64,000 bases of DNA from Strigamia acuminata (GCA_949358305.1 OX442314.1:22499060-22563059), one strand, 5' to 3'; shown: positions 1 to 10,264, counted from the first letter of the stretch. Made by a program: numbers and translations. The notes: generated by a model from the letters alone, not told the origin.

Positions 1-346
1 ATTTTACAACAATATTTTGGCTCAAACGAACATAACAACTACGAGTATGTAACCGTGTTGCTAGGTTTCCACGCATAGCAACACAAGAATTAGTTATGAA
101 TAAAGTCAGTCGACACCCAAAATTTGACTAACTTAGTAACCATCTTCATTTCTGCTGTGGAATTTAACACTACAGATTTTAAGCTGTTGTCAGCAGTGTC
201 TGTCAGAATTGCATTGTCGCGGATATACCGACACTGTTGTCGCTCTGGTGTGTGTCACGCGAGGGCAGTGACGCGACTTTGGCTAGTTTCGCCCCGCCCC
301 CCTTTATTAGCATAAAATTACTGGTGGCGCTGCGAGTGCGAGCGCG
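1..346. other. Intergenic, no gene seen
   Basis: There is no open frame here with recognisable protein similarity and no repeat of note. The only sizeable frame is low-content and matches no family I know. Confidence 0.4.
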
Positions 347-616
347 TCATGAAATATCAGTAAAACAACAAACGGCATTTGATTTTTTTTTCAAACTTTC
401 ATAATGCGTTGTGCAGAGAAGCTGAAAGTAGAAATTGTCCCCGAATTGACCAAAAAGTATTGCGGCGAAACCTGCATGCTTTTTACTATTATTATAATTA
501 TTTGCTCTGCAAAAGCTACAAATGGCGGCATTGTATTTTATAACTAAACTACTTTTTCTACTTGCCAATAACCTTCGCCCCTGAGCTCTCAAAAGGTTTT
601 GTTTATCCAGATCCAC
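347..616 (-). CDS. Possible ZNF830-like zinc-finger N-terminal fragment
   Basis: An 89-codon minus-strand frame starts at 616 with a Lys/Arg-rich stretch (KQNLLRAQGRRLLASRK) followed by a KYNAAICSFC segment. ZNF830/CCDC16 proteins begin in a similar way: a basic helix, then KYN...C..C of a C2H2 finger. A possible short intron, ending TTTCAG, precedes an LLCTTHYESLKK segment that could hold one His of the finger. The frame then stops, and no further exons are visible toward the window start. This could be a truncated duplicate, a 5' exon whose partners lie outside the window, or chance. The family assignment is a weak resemblance, not a demonstrated homology. Confidence 0.22.
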   Translation of the reverse strand: MDLDKQNLLRAQGRRLLASRKSSLVIKYNAAICSFCRANNYNNSKKHAGFAAILFGQFGDNFYFQLLCTTHYESLKKKSNAVCCFTDIS

Positions 617-1038
617 TGTTTGTTATTGTTACTCAAAATCCATTGTTTTAAACTTTATTGTTCCAACGATGAAAACAATTAAAATACCACGTTAGAAACT
701 CGTATCATTGTTTTCAGTTGCAATTGTTTCGCTGTATACAAGAATACCAGTCGGTATATCAGCCTGAAGTGAAGTTTTACAAAAAATAATTATATTGCAT
801 ATTTATGGTGTAAAAGGAAGTTGGTATGCGTTTCCACAAAAGCACAGATTGTGTGCGTAGACCGACTGATAATGCAGATTTAGAATTTGCCACGGATGTT
901 CGTCAACAACTGTTATACCCCTTAAATTTATTGTAAAAAATTATTTGAGTTTTAGGATAACGAATAATTTTTGTCTGCATAGAACTCTGTCATTTGTACG
1001 AAAACCAATTTTGAAGTAAAAAACTCAGAACTATACCC

Positions 1039-2094
1039 ATGAAGATTTTACTTCTTACCGTTGCTCTTGTTTACAGTCTGCAAACTCAGAACTCAGGTGG
1101 AAATGTAAGAATCCATTCTTCTTTAATAAAAATAGCTCATTTTATTCTTTTCTTTTATAAATTTAAAGTCCGATGTAATTACCGAATTGTACAACCTTTC
1201 GGATAAAGCCATCGATCTATTCATCAGTGACAACAGAAGTGTAATAAACTTACAAAAAAAGTGTAATTTTACACTTAACTTTTAAGTTTATTTATTCATT
1301 TCTACATATAGTACCATGCAATCTACGCTGGCTGTGCAAAAGCAGTAATATTTGGAGTATGTATTTTATTGAAATCGATTATAGTATTCTATTATGATTT
1401 TTAATATTTGTTTTAGGATTCTAAAGATTGCAGATTGGATAAATTCGAAATACCACAGGCCAAAGTCTGTCAAAACATCATAAATAACGTAACTAAAAAA
1501 TCGGATTAATTCTCTTAACTTGCACTGGAAATAAAAAATACAACATTTATTACACAGCTAGACGCAAAAAAATTATCAACAAATAATCTTCTTAACTACA
1601 AATCCATAATTGATCATGCGATTGTTTTCAATGGCTGGAATGTTAATAAGGTCTACAATAAAATAGCAGTAGATGGAGAAATAGCATTAAGAAAATTGAA
1701 GACGTATTTCGATACTTTAAGCGTCAGCGTGTTGAGTCAGTTGATTTTTTTGTGAATATAATATTTACTGAATTGTTGTTATTTTTTTTTAGAAACACTT
1801 AACGATACTTTCTGTGCTGATTATAAAAAGGATTGTGAAAAAATCGAAGCTCAATATGATCAAGTCAAAAATTACATTTTTGATGTGGTATTTCCAAGCT
1901 TTAGAAAATGCATCAGAATACTTAAAAATATTTTTAAGTCTAAGTGGGTGCCATTAACTAATGCTTTTGATAAAGGTCTCCAATTGTGGGCTGGAGGTGG
2001 TGAGTTTGGTGGCCAAGTCATCACATGCTACCACGAACTAATCACCATTGTAACTAGTGTGGCAAAGTGGTTTTTTGTGATTCAAAGGAATTAA
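1039..2094 (+). CDS. Unrecognised secreted protein, six exons
   Basis: Six exons join in a consistent frame: 1039-1104, 1169-1240, 1312-1356, 1417-1488, 1558-1735 and 1793-2094. The introns are short GT...AG introns with T-rich acceptors. The product is about 244 residues. It starts with a classic signal peptide (MKILLLTVALVYSLQTQ) and has no other obvious membrane anchor. Cysteines are spread along the mature chain (YAGCAKAV, KDCRLDK, KVCQN, FCADYKKDCEK, RKCIRI, ITCYHE), as expected for a disulphide-bonded extracellular protein. Exons 1-4 are multiples of three in length (66, 72, 45, 72 bases), so that part could have grown by exon duplication or allow exon skipping. I recognise no family. 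A start at 1039 is the only one that gives a signal peptide. The consistent phases are the main support that this is a real gene. Confidence 0.55.
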
Positions 2095-2799
2095 ATATGG
2101 ACAAAATGAGCATGACAACTTCAAAACTTACACTGAAGAAAATTATGTAAACTATTTATTAAATCATGTTAAACAAGAAAAAAAAAAAAAAAAAAAAATG
2201 TTTCATTCGCCATCTCCCGGTTGACTCCTCTAACAATTTGATTTAGTACGCAGTACCAAAATCATTCTATCTAATTCTTACACACTCAGCTAACAAACAA
2301 CAAGGCTATACGAAATGGAAATAAGAATGACAGAAAATCGGAATACAAGTTAACTCAAGTTTTTCTAGTCAGTTATTTTCTAGATTCTTAGATTTTCACA
2401 AAAGCACTCTCGCCAAAACACACACTTTCACTAAAGTCATTTAGTTCTTACTTGTTAGTTTCAGGTCCCATACTTGAAGTTGGTGTTTTCATCTCATTTG
2501 TAGGAAACTTCAGTTAGTCTCTGCAACTGAAACCTTCTCGCATTTTGGTTATAGGAAAATACTGTTCCTATTTTCTGAGTTCTTTGAGTTGATTCTATAG
2601 CACTGTGTCTGCCATAATCTAAAAACTAGATTACAGATCTGTGAACTAGATGTTCTCTCTGCTGTCTCCGCTGGTCAACGAACAAGCGACTAAGGACAGC
2701 ATTCCTGTCGCTCTCCCATTGGTTAAGGTTAGGTTAGGTTAGGTTAAAAAGAAAATGTAATAATGTAATAATTGTATCTGGGCCAACACAGCCACCAGA
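2095..2799. other. Intergenic, with poly-A tract
   Basis: No gene is seen. A run of about 20 A at 2178-2198 follows the secreted-protein gene by about 85 bases. The rest is AT-rich unique-looking sequence up to the left edge of the ODR4 inverted repeat. Confidence 0.4.
2724..2748. repeat. TTAGG-type telomere-like short tandem run
   Basis: The sequence reads GGTTAAGGTTAGGTTAGGTT and continues with one more unit, about four copies of TTAGG. (TTAGG)n is the usual arthropod telomeric repeat, and short interstitial runs are common in such genomes. It lies just outside the left arm of the ODR4 inverted duplication. Confidence 0.6.
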
Positions 2800-5132
2800 G
2801 TAACGAAATAATGCTCACCGCACGCGACTTTTTGGTTTCAAAATGGCGAGGTTCGAGTCTTCGAGAGAATAGAGGCAGTTTCAAAATCCAAAGTTTTTCG
2901 TCTCGGTCTCCGAGCTTAGCCGTAGTTGTTTTGTGCCCCCCTAATTGGCGCCAGAGTCACCGTATGCCTCGTCTCTCGACTCGTCTTCGCATTTTGTCGA
3001 CATTTGCCCACATGTTTATTAGTCCTAAGAAGAGGATTTTCAATTTCCAACTTCACTGAAGCGAAGATGGGACGCCTGGTACTCGCGGAAGAGAATGTAC
3101 AAAACTCGATTCATTCGTTGTCCGCTTTAAAGGAATCTCTCGTGGGTTTGGTCATCGGCCAGGTGAATTGAACGGACTCGGACCTTTGGCCTTTGGCCTT
3201 TGGGTCAACGAATGCGAATGATTATGATTAAATTTAAAAATTGTGGTCGTTTGCAGTCAACCAGCCAAAAAGACATCGTGTGCCACTTGGCGCCGCTTCC
3301 GAAGGATGTAAACACGTCGGGGAACGAGAAAAAGAGCCAGAAGTCGAATAAGGCGGAAGCGAAGCAAATACACTGGGAGGATGAGGACGAGAAATGGATC
3401 ATACAGCAAGCCAGACAAGTATCGAAATTTGATATTGTCAACTAATGGGAGATGGGTTTGTTTCTATAATTGCTGGCATTGTTTGTTTGCAGGTTGTGCG
3501 AATGTTGCCAGGTGGATTAAACATTTTAGGCATATTTGTGATCAGTCCAGCGGATGCCTTACCTGCTCAAACGTATCAAAAAATCAAACAGGTCGCGATG
3601 AGTGGTCAAGATTAAATTGTTGAAAATATTATTCATATTATTCTTTTTGTTTTGCAGTTTATTTTAGCGGTTTTTAAGTTTTTGGATCGTAATGAATTCC
3701 AAATTTCGTCAAGCGCCGCGATGGATAAAGTGATTCTTCACGTTTGTTCCACGAATGAAAAGTAAAGGAGAAGGGAATTGGAATTGGAATTGAATTGTGA
3801 TGATTTGGTTTAATGTTAATTGCAGGGTGGTGGCCAGAAGTTTAGACGTATCAAATTTGCAGAATTTCATTAAACCTGCCGAATTTAAATATCAAGCGCA
3901 CTCAACGTGGCATCGCTTAGATTGTCGCGTCGCCTTGGATTTTTCCTTTCCGTTCAACGCGGATCAAACCACGTGTTCGCTCCACAAGCAAATTCACGTA
4001 AGTTGTACATTTTAATTTAATTTAATTTAATTTCATTTAATTTTTTTCTCGACCAGGCGGGGGTTTTGCCTTTTTTCACGGCGCTTAAAATGAGCATGGT
4101 GTCGGTGAACGGCAAAGTGCGAAAAGCGAACGAATTTTTGGAAGAAGCGACGAGTAAAACACAGCAGACAGCGAAGAGCAAGGAATCCGTTTCGAGCGAG
4201 AAACTTCACTCCGCCGACGTTTACATGCAACAGCTGTCCCGAATCGGCGACGAATCGGCCTGCGTGATCGAAGAATGCCAACTCAAGATGCAGCTGCGAG
4301 GAACCCTCCAGAGCCGCTCGTACGTGCACGCGCGAGCGACCGTGGGCGAAGCGGAAGAGGCCGTGCGACAGGACATCATTCGCAGTTTGATCGCGCGTTG
4401 CGAAATTCACTGCGAAGATCTTCTCTTAATCGACGAAGACCAACAGGACCCGAACGTAGTTCACGAACCGCCGCGCCGAGTGTTCGCCAACCTAACCGGA
4501 AGCGATATCACGGTCTCGGACTACCTATTTCCGGGCGAAAAAGCGAGGGATTCGTTGGCGGCCTACAAAGAATTGCTCGGATTGGATTTGACTGAAGATC
4601 AAGTGGAATTCCAATACGAACGGTTGGCGGGTAAATTGCATTGTTCTTATTGTATTGTATTGATAGAAATAATTTTAATTTTAATTCTGTTTTTGATTAG
4701 AAGAAGGTGATTTGCAGCGGGTGCCGTCGGAGCGCGGCTGTTTGGTTCCGTCCACGTCCGACATTCTTTCCATTCCGGCGACATCGAAATCGACGTGCAA
4801 CTTACTAGGTGTTGCTTCATCTACTTAATTTGATTTTGGAATGTTTTTCTTGACGTTTTGTTTGTTTGTTTTTAGTTCTTCTGCTAACAATTTCGATGGC
4901 CGTTCTCGCCGTTTGCCTCTCGTATTTGTTAATTTGGTCGGCGAGCAGCGAAGACAGGTCGGACGAGAATTAAAGAAAAGTGAATGCCACGTTCGAATTT
5001 GATATTATTGCAAATATTTATCAATTACGGATAATTTTTTACAACTATAAATAAAATTATTTTAATAAAACGGGGAAACTGTTCAAGAGTGTTCGTTTAA
5101 TCCGGGTATTCTGTAGACGAATCGGTCTTTTT
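2800..5132 (+). repeat. Left arm of 2.3-kb inverted duplication (ODR4)
   Basis: This arm matches the reverse complement of about 7090-9418 across ODR4 promoter, exons, introns and 3' UTR, with scattered substitutions and small indels. Similarity begins near the TAACGAAATAATGCTCACCG sequence at 2801 and ends at the GACGAATC sequence near 5132. The arms are separated by about 1.96 kb. The match extends through introns and flanks, so this is a segmental DNA duplication, not a retrocopy. Confidence 0.9.
3067..4973 (+). CDS. ODR4: ODR4 homologue, copy A
   Basis: ODR4 is a conserved ER-associated membrane protein. In C. elegans, odr-4 (with odr-8) promotes folding and ciliary trafficking of odorant receptors. 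Eight exons join in frame to about 470 residues (human about 454). Family hallmarks seen: an N-terminal MGRLVLAEENV start and LVGLVIGQ, the ARQVVRMLPGGLNILGIFVI segment shared with vertebrate ODR4, CRVALDFSFPFN, LRGTLQSRSYVHARATVGEA, RRVFANLTGSDITVSDYLFP, and a C-terminal transmembrane helix (LLLTISMAVLAVCLSYLLIW) near the stop. Exon 7 begins just after GATTAG near 4700, which keeps the frame. Poly(A) signals (AATAAA) lie near 5049-5066. All splice sites look usable, so this copy appears intact. Copy B lies inverted at 7251-9149. Confidence 0.92.
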
Positions 5133-5160
5133 CGTCGTAGACAGTGTCGCCGTGTTGGAC
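5093..5160 (-). pseudogene. Neugrin-like C-terminal tail fragment
   Basis: Read on the minus strand, this encodes VQHGDTVYDEKDRFVYRI followed by a few residues and a stop at 5093-5095. It resembles the extreme C-terminus of neugrin (NGRN), which in vertebrates ends in a similar VVQRG...NFLYRI motif. It overlaps the 3' UTR of ODR4 copy A, so the two genes are convergent and overlapping. The upstream frame on the same strand ends in TAG at 5160-5162 and is out of frame with the tail. An acceptor-like GCGGTTAG just before it could instead make this a separate last exon. Shortened versions of the same tail occur near 6145-6190 and 7090-7135. Confidence 0.45.
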
Positions 5161-5672
5161 TAACCGCTCTTCGGCGGATATTTATATTTTGAAACGTATT
5201 GCTGGTCATCATCTGCAGTGGATGACTGCTGGTCATCATCTTCAGTATGCTGGGTACTGTTTAATGATGCAGTACAGTTTCCAGTTGATGATTTACTCTC
5301 TTCAGTGCAGAAGTTTAAATCAGTGCATGTTTCACTTGTATCATGTTGGTTTTTGTTTACTGAAGATGATACAATATGACCACTGTTTTCAAAGTCTTCA
5401 TATGATGGAACTTCCTTCATATAGAAATTTCAAATCTTATGTATTATCAAATGTTATTAATTTTATGTAAGAAAAAAAGTTGTTTGAAAAATTGCCATTG
5501 TTTAAGTATCATGCCATCAAGAATTTTTAATGGTTTTAAATAAATTTTTATGGACTTTTGATAGCTTTTTAATGTATTCATAAACCCGACATTGGAGCAT
5601 TCGTAAACCAGATAAAACATGTTGTACTTCAATGTCAGGACTGATTTCTCCGGAAGAATTACTGTGGCTCAT
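5160..5672 (-). CDS. Small hypothetical acidic protein
   Basis: A start at 5672 (MSHSNSSGEISPDIE) opens a 39-codon segment with a basic, helix-like VQHVLSGLRMLQCRVYEYIK run. It can be joined in phase 0, through a weak GTCC donor at 5555 and an acceptor before 5414, to an 84-codon Ser/Asp/Glu-rich segment (EVPSYEDFENSGHIV ... TADDDQQYVSKYKYPP) ending in TAG at 5160-5162. The total is about 123 residues. I do not recognise it. The acidic second part contains repeated EDDDQQ/ADDDQQ units. It may be an independent small gene, or a remnant of the neugrin-like gene displaced by the local rearrangement. Confidence 0.35.
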
Positions 5673-5844
5673 CGCCGAATAAATAAATACACCTAGACCA
5701 CCATAATAAAACGGGTTTCGTTGGTCGCAACCAGATTGCGCTGCTCGCGCATGCGCGTAATTAAAACTGCTGTTTTCTTAGCTTGAAAATAACACAAGGT
5801 TTTTTTGAACTGTATAAAGATCAGCATCCAAACTACACGAGGGC

Positions 5845-6244
5845 GCCATCGAAATCGACTTGCAACTTACTAGGTGTTGCTTCAGTTACTTAATTTGATT
5901 TTGGAATGTTTTTCTTGACGTTTTGTTTGTTTGTTTCTAGTTCTTCTGCTAACGATTTCGATGGCCGTTCTCGCCGTTTGCCTCTCGTATTTGTTAATTT
6001 GGTCGGCAAGCAGCGAAGACAGGTCGGACGAGAATTAAAGAAAAGCGAATGCCACGTTCGAATTTGATATTATTGGGAATATTTATCAATTACGGATTTA
6101 TTTTCTACAAGTATAAATAAAATTATTTTAACAAAAGGGAAACTCTTCAAGAGTGTTCGTTGAATCCGAGTATTGTGTAGACGAATCATTATGATCCAGA
6201 AACTTGAAAACCGCTAAAATAAACTGCAAAACAAAAAGAATAAT
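5845..6244 (+). pseudogene. Third, partial ODR4 copy (3' end only), chimeric
   Basis: From about 5850 the sequence matches the end of ODR4 exon 7, the last intron, exon 8 (including the C-terminal membrane helix and stop) and the 3' UTR. It continues into the neugrin tail (to about 6188). It then switches abruptly to an inverted 50-base piece of ODR4: the end of intron 3 plus the start of exon 4 (about 6190-6244). The whole chimera is repeated inverted at about 7030-7440. It has no promoter or 5' exons and cannot encode ODR4. Confidence 0.8.
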
Positions 6245-6249
6245 AAACT

Positions 6250-6911
6250 TATTCGGAAAAATTGTCTACATTTTTTTCCTCATCTCGTACGAAACGCACA
6301 TTTCGTTGAGGTTTTGCTTCGATTCCAGTCTGTTTTCGGAACATTTCAGCCGTCATCATTTCCGAATCGTTTTCGGCGTGTTTTGGATCTCGCAAACTTA
6401 TTTCGTTCCGATTTCTCTGGCATTTCTTTCGTCTCCAATAGCAGCGACGTGAACATTCCTTTTTTGCTCGAATAGAGGTCCCGTTCCTCTTCGTGCCTCA
6501 ATTCGGCTATTTCGCACTTTTTATTTGCATTCTCAATTTTCACCGCAATCGGGCCTCCAGCTTTACCCATCTTCCGCCATCTTTCAGCGACCACTCGGTC
6601 GTGGCGACTTATTGCTTCCGATGTTGTAAGCACGAATTTGCTCCTTAATAACTTCTGAAATTCGAAATCAACGTAAATTCTAAACGAATTAATCAAAATG
6701 TTGAAAAGTTGAAAAATCACTTTGACGCCTTCTGGACCAATAGGAAATCCTTTTGATATTTCTTCAACGGTCCACGTTTCGGGATCCGTGTGATGTAAAT
6801 AACGGATTTTTGCCCACGTCAGAAGATTCATTTCCTGTGGCTTTTTGAAATACTTTCGCTCGATCGTTTTCAGTTGCTCGACTCGCTCGCGTTGATCAAC
6901 TTGACTAAAAA
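6250..6911 (-). pseudogene. NGRN: Neugrin-like gene fragment, probably broken
   Basis: Neugrin is a mitochondrial RNA-associated protein, linked in mammals to 16S rRNA stability. On the minus strand, an exon starting after TTTTTAG at 6911 encodes RERVEQLKTIERKYFKK, then AKIRYLHHTDPETWTVEEIS and KGFPIGPEGVK. An intron of about 66 bases (GTGATT to TTTCAG) leads to KLLRSKFVLTTSEAISRH and DRVVAERWRKMGK. This matches the neugrin core (IRYL...P..WTV..L..GF.V......VLKSKF). The frame stops at 6346-6348, but the neighbouring frame continues with coding character (MMTAEMFRKQTGIEAKPQR through NVRFVRDEEKNVDNFSE), which implies a one-base frameshift between 6350 and 6420. There is no N-terminal exon upstream: ODR4-derived sequence starts near 7030. 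It is therefore most likely a pseudogene or a rearranged fragment. Confidence 0.55.
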
Positions 6912-7089
6912 TTAAAATTACGATTAAAATTAAAAATTAAAATGTGCACAATTGGATATATTTTTTTTGAGTTACGAACTCGACGCATCGGGCGATCAAT
7001 GTCTCACGATCCACCAAAGCCGCAGCCGCGTATTATTCTTTTGGTTTTGCAGTTTATTTTAGCGGTTTTCAAGTTTCTGGATCGTAATG

Positions 7090-9418
7090 ATTCGTCTACA
7101 CAATACTCGGATTCAACGAACAACGAACTTGAAGAGTTTCCTTTTTGTTAAAATAATTTTATTTATACTTGTAGAAAATAAATCCGTAATTGATAAATAT
7201 TCCCAATAATATCAAATTCGAACGTGGCATTCGCTTTTCTTTAATTCTCGTCCGACCTGTCTTCGCTGCTCGCCGACCAAATTAACAAATACGAGAGGCA
7301 AACGGCGAGAACGGCCATCGAAATCGTTAGCAGAAGAACTAGAAACAAACAAACAAAACGTCAAGAAAAACATTCCAAAATCAAATTAAGTAAATGAAGC
7401 AACACCTAGTAAGTTGCACGTCGATTTCGATGTGGTCGGAATGGAAAGAATGTCGGACGTGGACGGAACCAAACAGCCGCGCTCCGACGGCACCCGCTGC
7501 AAATCACCTTCTTCTAATCAAACACAGAATTAAAATTATAATTATTTCTATCAATACAATACAATAAGAACAATGCAATTTACCCGCCAACCGTTCGTAT
7601 TGGAATTCCACTTGATCTTCGGTCAAATCCAATCCGAGCAATTCTTTGTAGGCCGCCAACGAATCCCGCGCTTTTTCGCCCGGAAATAGGTAGTCCGAGA
7701 CCGTGATATCGCTTCCGGTTAGGTTGGCGAACACTCGGCGCGGCGGTTCGTGAACTACGTTCGGGTCCTGTTGATCTTCGTCGATTAAGAGAAGATCTAG
7801 AAGATCTTCGCAGTGGATTTCGCAACGCGCGATCAAACTGCGAATGATGTCCTGTCGCACGGCCTCTTCCGCTTCGCCCACGGTCGCTCGCGCGTGCACG
7901 TACGAGCGGCTCTGGAGGGTTCCTCGCAGCTGCATCTTGAATTGGCATTCTTCGATCACGCAGGCCGATTCGTCGCCAATTCGGGACAGCTGTTGCATGT
8001 AAACGTCGGCGGAGTGAAGTTTCTCGCTCGAAACGGATTCCTTGCTCTTCGCTTTCTGCTGCGTTTTACTCGTCGCTTCTTCCAAAAATTCGTTTGCCTT
8101 TCGCACTTTGCCGTTCACCGATACCATGCTCATTTTAAGCGCCGTGAAAAAAGGCAAAACCCCCGCCTTGTCAAGGAAAAAATTAAATTAAATTAAATTA
8201 AATTAAATTAAAATGTACAACTTACGTGAATTTGCTTGTGGAGCGAACACGTGGTTTGATCCGCGTTGAACGGAAAGGAAAAATCCAAGGCGACGCGACA
8301 ATCTAAGCGATGCCACGTTGAGTGCACTTGATATTTAAATTCGGCAGGTTTAATGAAATTCTGCAAATTTGATACGTCTAAACTTCTGGCCACCACCCTG
8401 CAATTAACATCAAACCAAATCATCACAATTCAATTCCAATTCCAATTCCCTTCTCCTTTACTTCTCATTCGTGGAACAAACGTGAAGAATCACTTTATCC
8501 ATCGCGGCGCTTGACGAAATTTGGAATTCATTACGATCCAAAAACTTAAAAACCGCTAAAATAAACTGCAAAACAAAAAGAATAATATGAATAATATTTT
8601 CAAAAATTTAATTTTGACCACTCATCGCGACCTGTTTGATTTTTTGATACGTTTGAGCAGGTAAGGCATCCGCTGGACTGACCACAAATATGCCTAAAAT
8701 GTTTAATCCACCTGGCAACATTCGCACAACCTGCAAACAAACAATGCCAGCAATTTTAGAAACAAACCCATCTGCCATTAGTTGACAATATCAAATTTCA
8801 ATACTTGTCTGGCTTGCTGTATGATCCATTTCTCGTCCTCATCCTCCCAGTGTATTTGCTTCGCTTCCGCCTTATTCGACTTCTGGCTCTTTTTCTCGTT
8901 CCCCGACGTGTTTACATCCTTCGGAAGCGGCGCCAAATGGCACACGATGTCTTTTTGGCAGGTTGACTGCAAACGACAACAATTTTTAAATTTAATCATA
9001 ATCATTCGCATTCGTTGCCTTAAAGGCCAAAGGTCCGAGTCCGTTCAATTCACCTGGCCGATGACCAAACCCACGAGAGATTCCTTTAAAGCGGACAACG
9101 AATGAATCGAGTTTTGTACATTCTCTTCCGCGAGTACCAGGCGTCCCATCTTCGCTTCAGTGAAGTTGGAAATTGAAAATTCTCTTCTTAGGACTAATAA
9201 ACATATGGGCAAATGTCGACAAAATGCGAGGACGAGTCGAGAGACGAGGCACACGGTGACTCTGGCGCCAATTATAGGTGGGGCACAAAACAACTACGGC
9301 TAAGCTCGGAGACCGAGACGATAAACTTTGGAGTTTGAAACTGCCTCTATTCTCTCGAAGACTCGAACCTCGCCATTTTGAAACCAAAAAGCCGCGTGCG
9401 GTGAGCATTATTTCGTTC
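7090..9418 (-). repeat. Right arm of 2.3-kb inverted duplication (ODR4)
   Basis: This arm is the reverse complement of about 2800-5132. The outer edge at about 9418 is sharp: inside it reads the ODR4 upstream sequence shared with the left arm, and outside it is unrelated. At the inner edge, near 7090, the shared sequence gives way to the ODR4 exon-4 chimera described for 5845-6244. Confidence 0.9.
7251..9149 (-). CDS. ODR4: ODR4 homologue, copy B (inverted)
   Basis: This has the same eight-exon structure and splice phases as copy A, with start at 9147-9149 and stop at 7251-7253. Its open frames are intact, including the C-terminal membrane helix. It differs by a few substitutions (for example STCQKD for STSQKD near the start of exon 2, and a Val for an Ile in exon 3). 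It also carries an in-frame 9-base tandem insertion around 7793-7812 that turns EDLLLIDED into EDLLDLLLIDED. The exon 6 acceptor is ACAAG instead of ACCAG but still ends in AG. Divergence with conserved frames suggests both copies are, or recently were, functional. The two genes are tail to tail with about 2.3 kb between their stop codons. Confidence 0.9.
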
Positions 9419-9620
9419 CAGATTTTGATTTTTGAGGACCAGCTGAATCCGGAATCCCCTAGTTCCAGTTCAGTTACGAAAGACGACAACAACTCAGAAT
9501 TATACTGGAAATGGAAGCTTCGTATCGCATCGCATTTTCATTTGAGCAACACCCTCATAAGTTACTCAAAGATTATGTATCAGTTTTAGTTTTGACATAT
9601 TTACTTGTTTTGTTTAGAAC

Positions 9621-9901
9621 ATGGATTCGGACGCGATGGACGCGGAGACTTATCCAGAGTCCGTATGCGTAAGACACATTAAATTACAAATGTAAATAAC
9701 GAAATGAAAACCATTTTTAGAGTGACCGAAATTGACTCGAATAGATTTCTGTCAAGTTTGAATCCATTTGCCAGCCGTAAATTGGTAGAAATGCCCATAG
9801 CGAGGTACGGTGACGAGTACAATATGAAACACAATAGAACCGAGAAATCGCTCTCGTTTTCAACCACAAGTCACCTGTATGTTCACTCAGTAAAAAAAAA
9901 G
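9621..9901 (+). CDS. 5' exons of an unidentified gene (tentative)
   Basis: An acceptor-like TTTGTTTAG precedes ATG at 9621 (MDSDAMDAETYPES), with a strong donor (GTAAGA) at 9669. A second exon-like frame at about 9721-9901 encodes VTEIDSNRFLSSLNPFASRK and MPIARYGDEYNMKHNRTEKS and ends at a GTATAT donor. The strong donor does not keep the frame between the two. A weak GTCCGT donor at 9660 would, as would starting translation at the ATG at 9704. The frame is divergent from ODR4 copy B and may share its promoter region (9150-9620). The exons at 13484-13936 could be the 3' end of the same gene, with the intervening transposons in an intron. No family is recognised. Confidence 0.35.
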
Positions 9902-10059
9902 GTATATTTCAATTTTATTTTTTTAATCTTTATTTTCAATGTTAAAATTAAATCAAATCTTAATTTACTGTCAATAAAAATGGCTGTTACCATGTTTGCA
10001 ACTCATCTGCTCAATCAATCAGAGAGCTTGGGTGTTGCTATTATTCACATATAGTTTCC

Positions 10060-10260
10060 TGAAAAAACACGTAAAAGATCATAAAAAAAAGCGATTAAAA
10101 CTGAAAAGATTATTAAAAATCATAAAAAAAAAACGATTAAAAATGAAAAAAATAACGGAAAAAATCATAAAAAAAATAGCTAAAGACTGAAAAAAAAACT
10201 TAAGAAATCATAAATAAAATGATTAACCAGTTGAAAAACATTAAAAGCCTATAAAAAAAT
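10060..10260. repeat. A-rich degenerate minisatellite
   Basis: This stretch is an imperfect tandem array of a unit of roughly 30-35 bases. The unit resembles AAATCATAAAAAAAACGATT followed by AAAAATGAAAA. The C-free, A-rich composition differs from the surroundings. No coding sense is seen. Confidence 0.5.
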
Positions 10261-10264
10261 GGCG

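Noticed and set aside
4033-4410. Minus-strand 125-codon frame opposite ODR4 exon 6 (and its mirror at 7813-8196)
   Set aside because: It is a shadow of the ODR4 coding frame. It follows the codon structure of the sense gene, and both copies show it only because the exon was duplicated.
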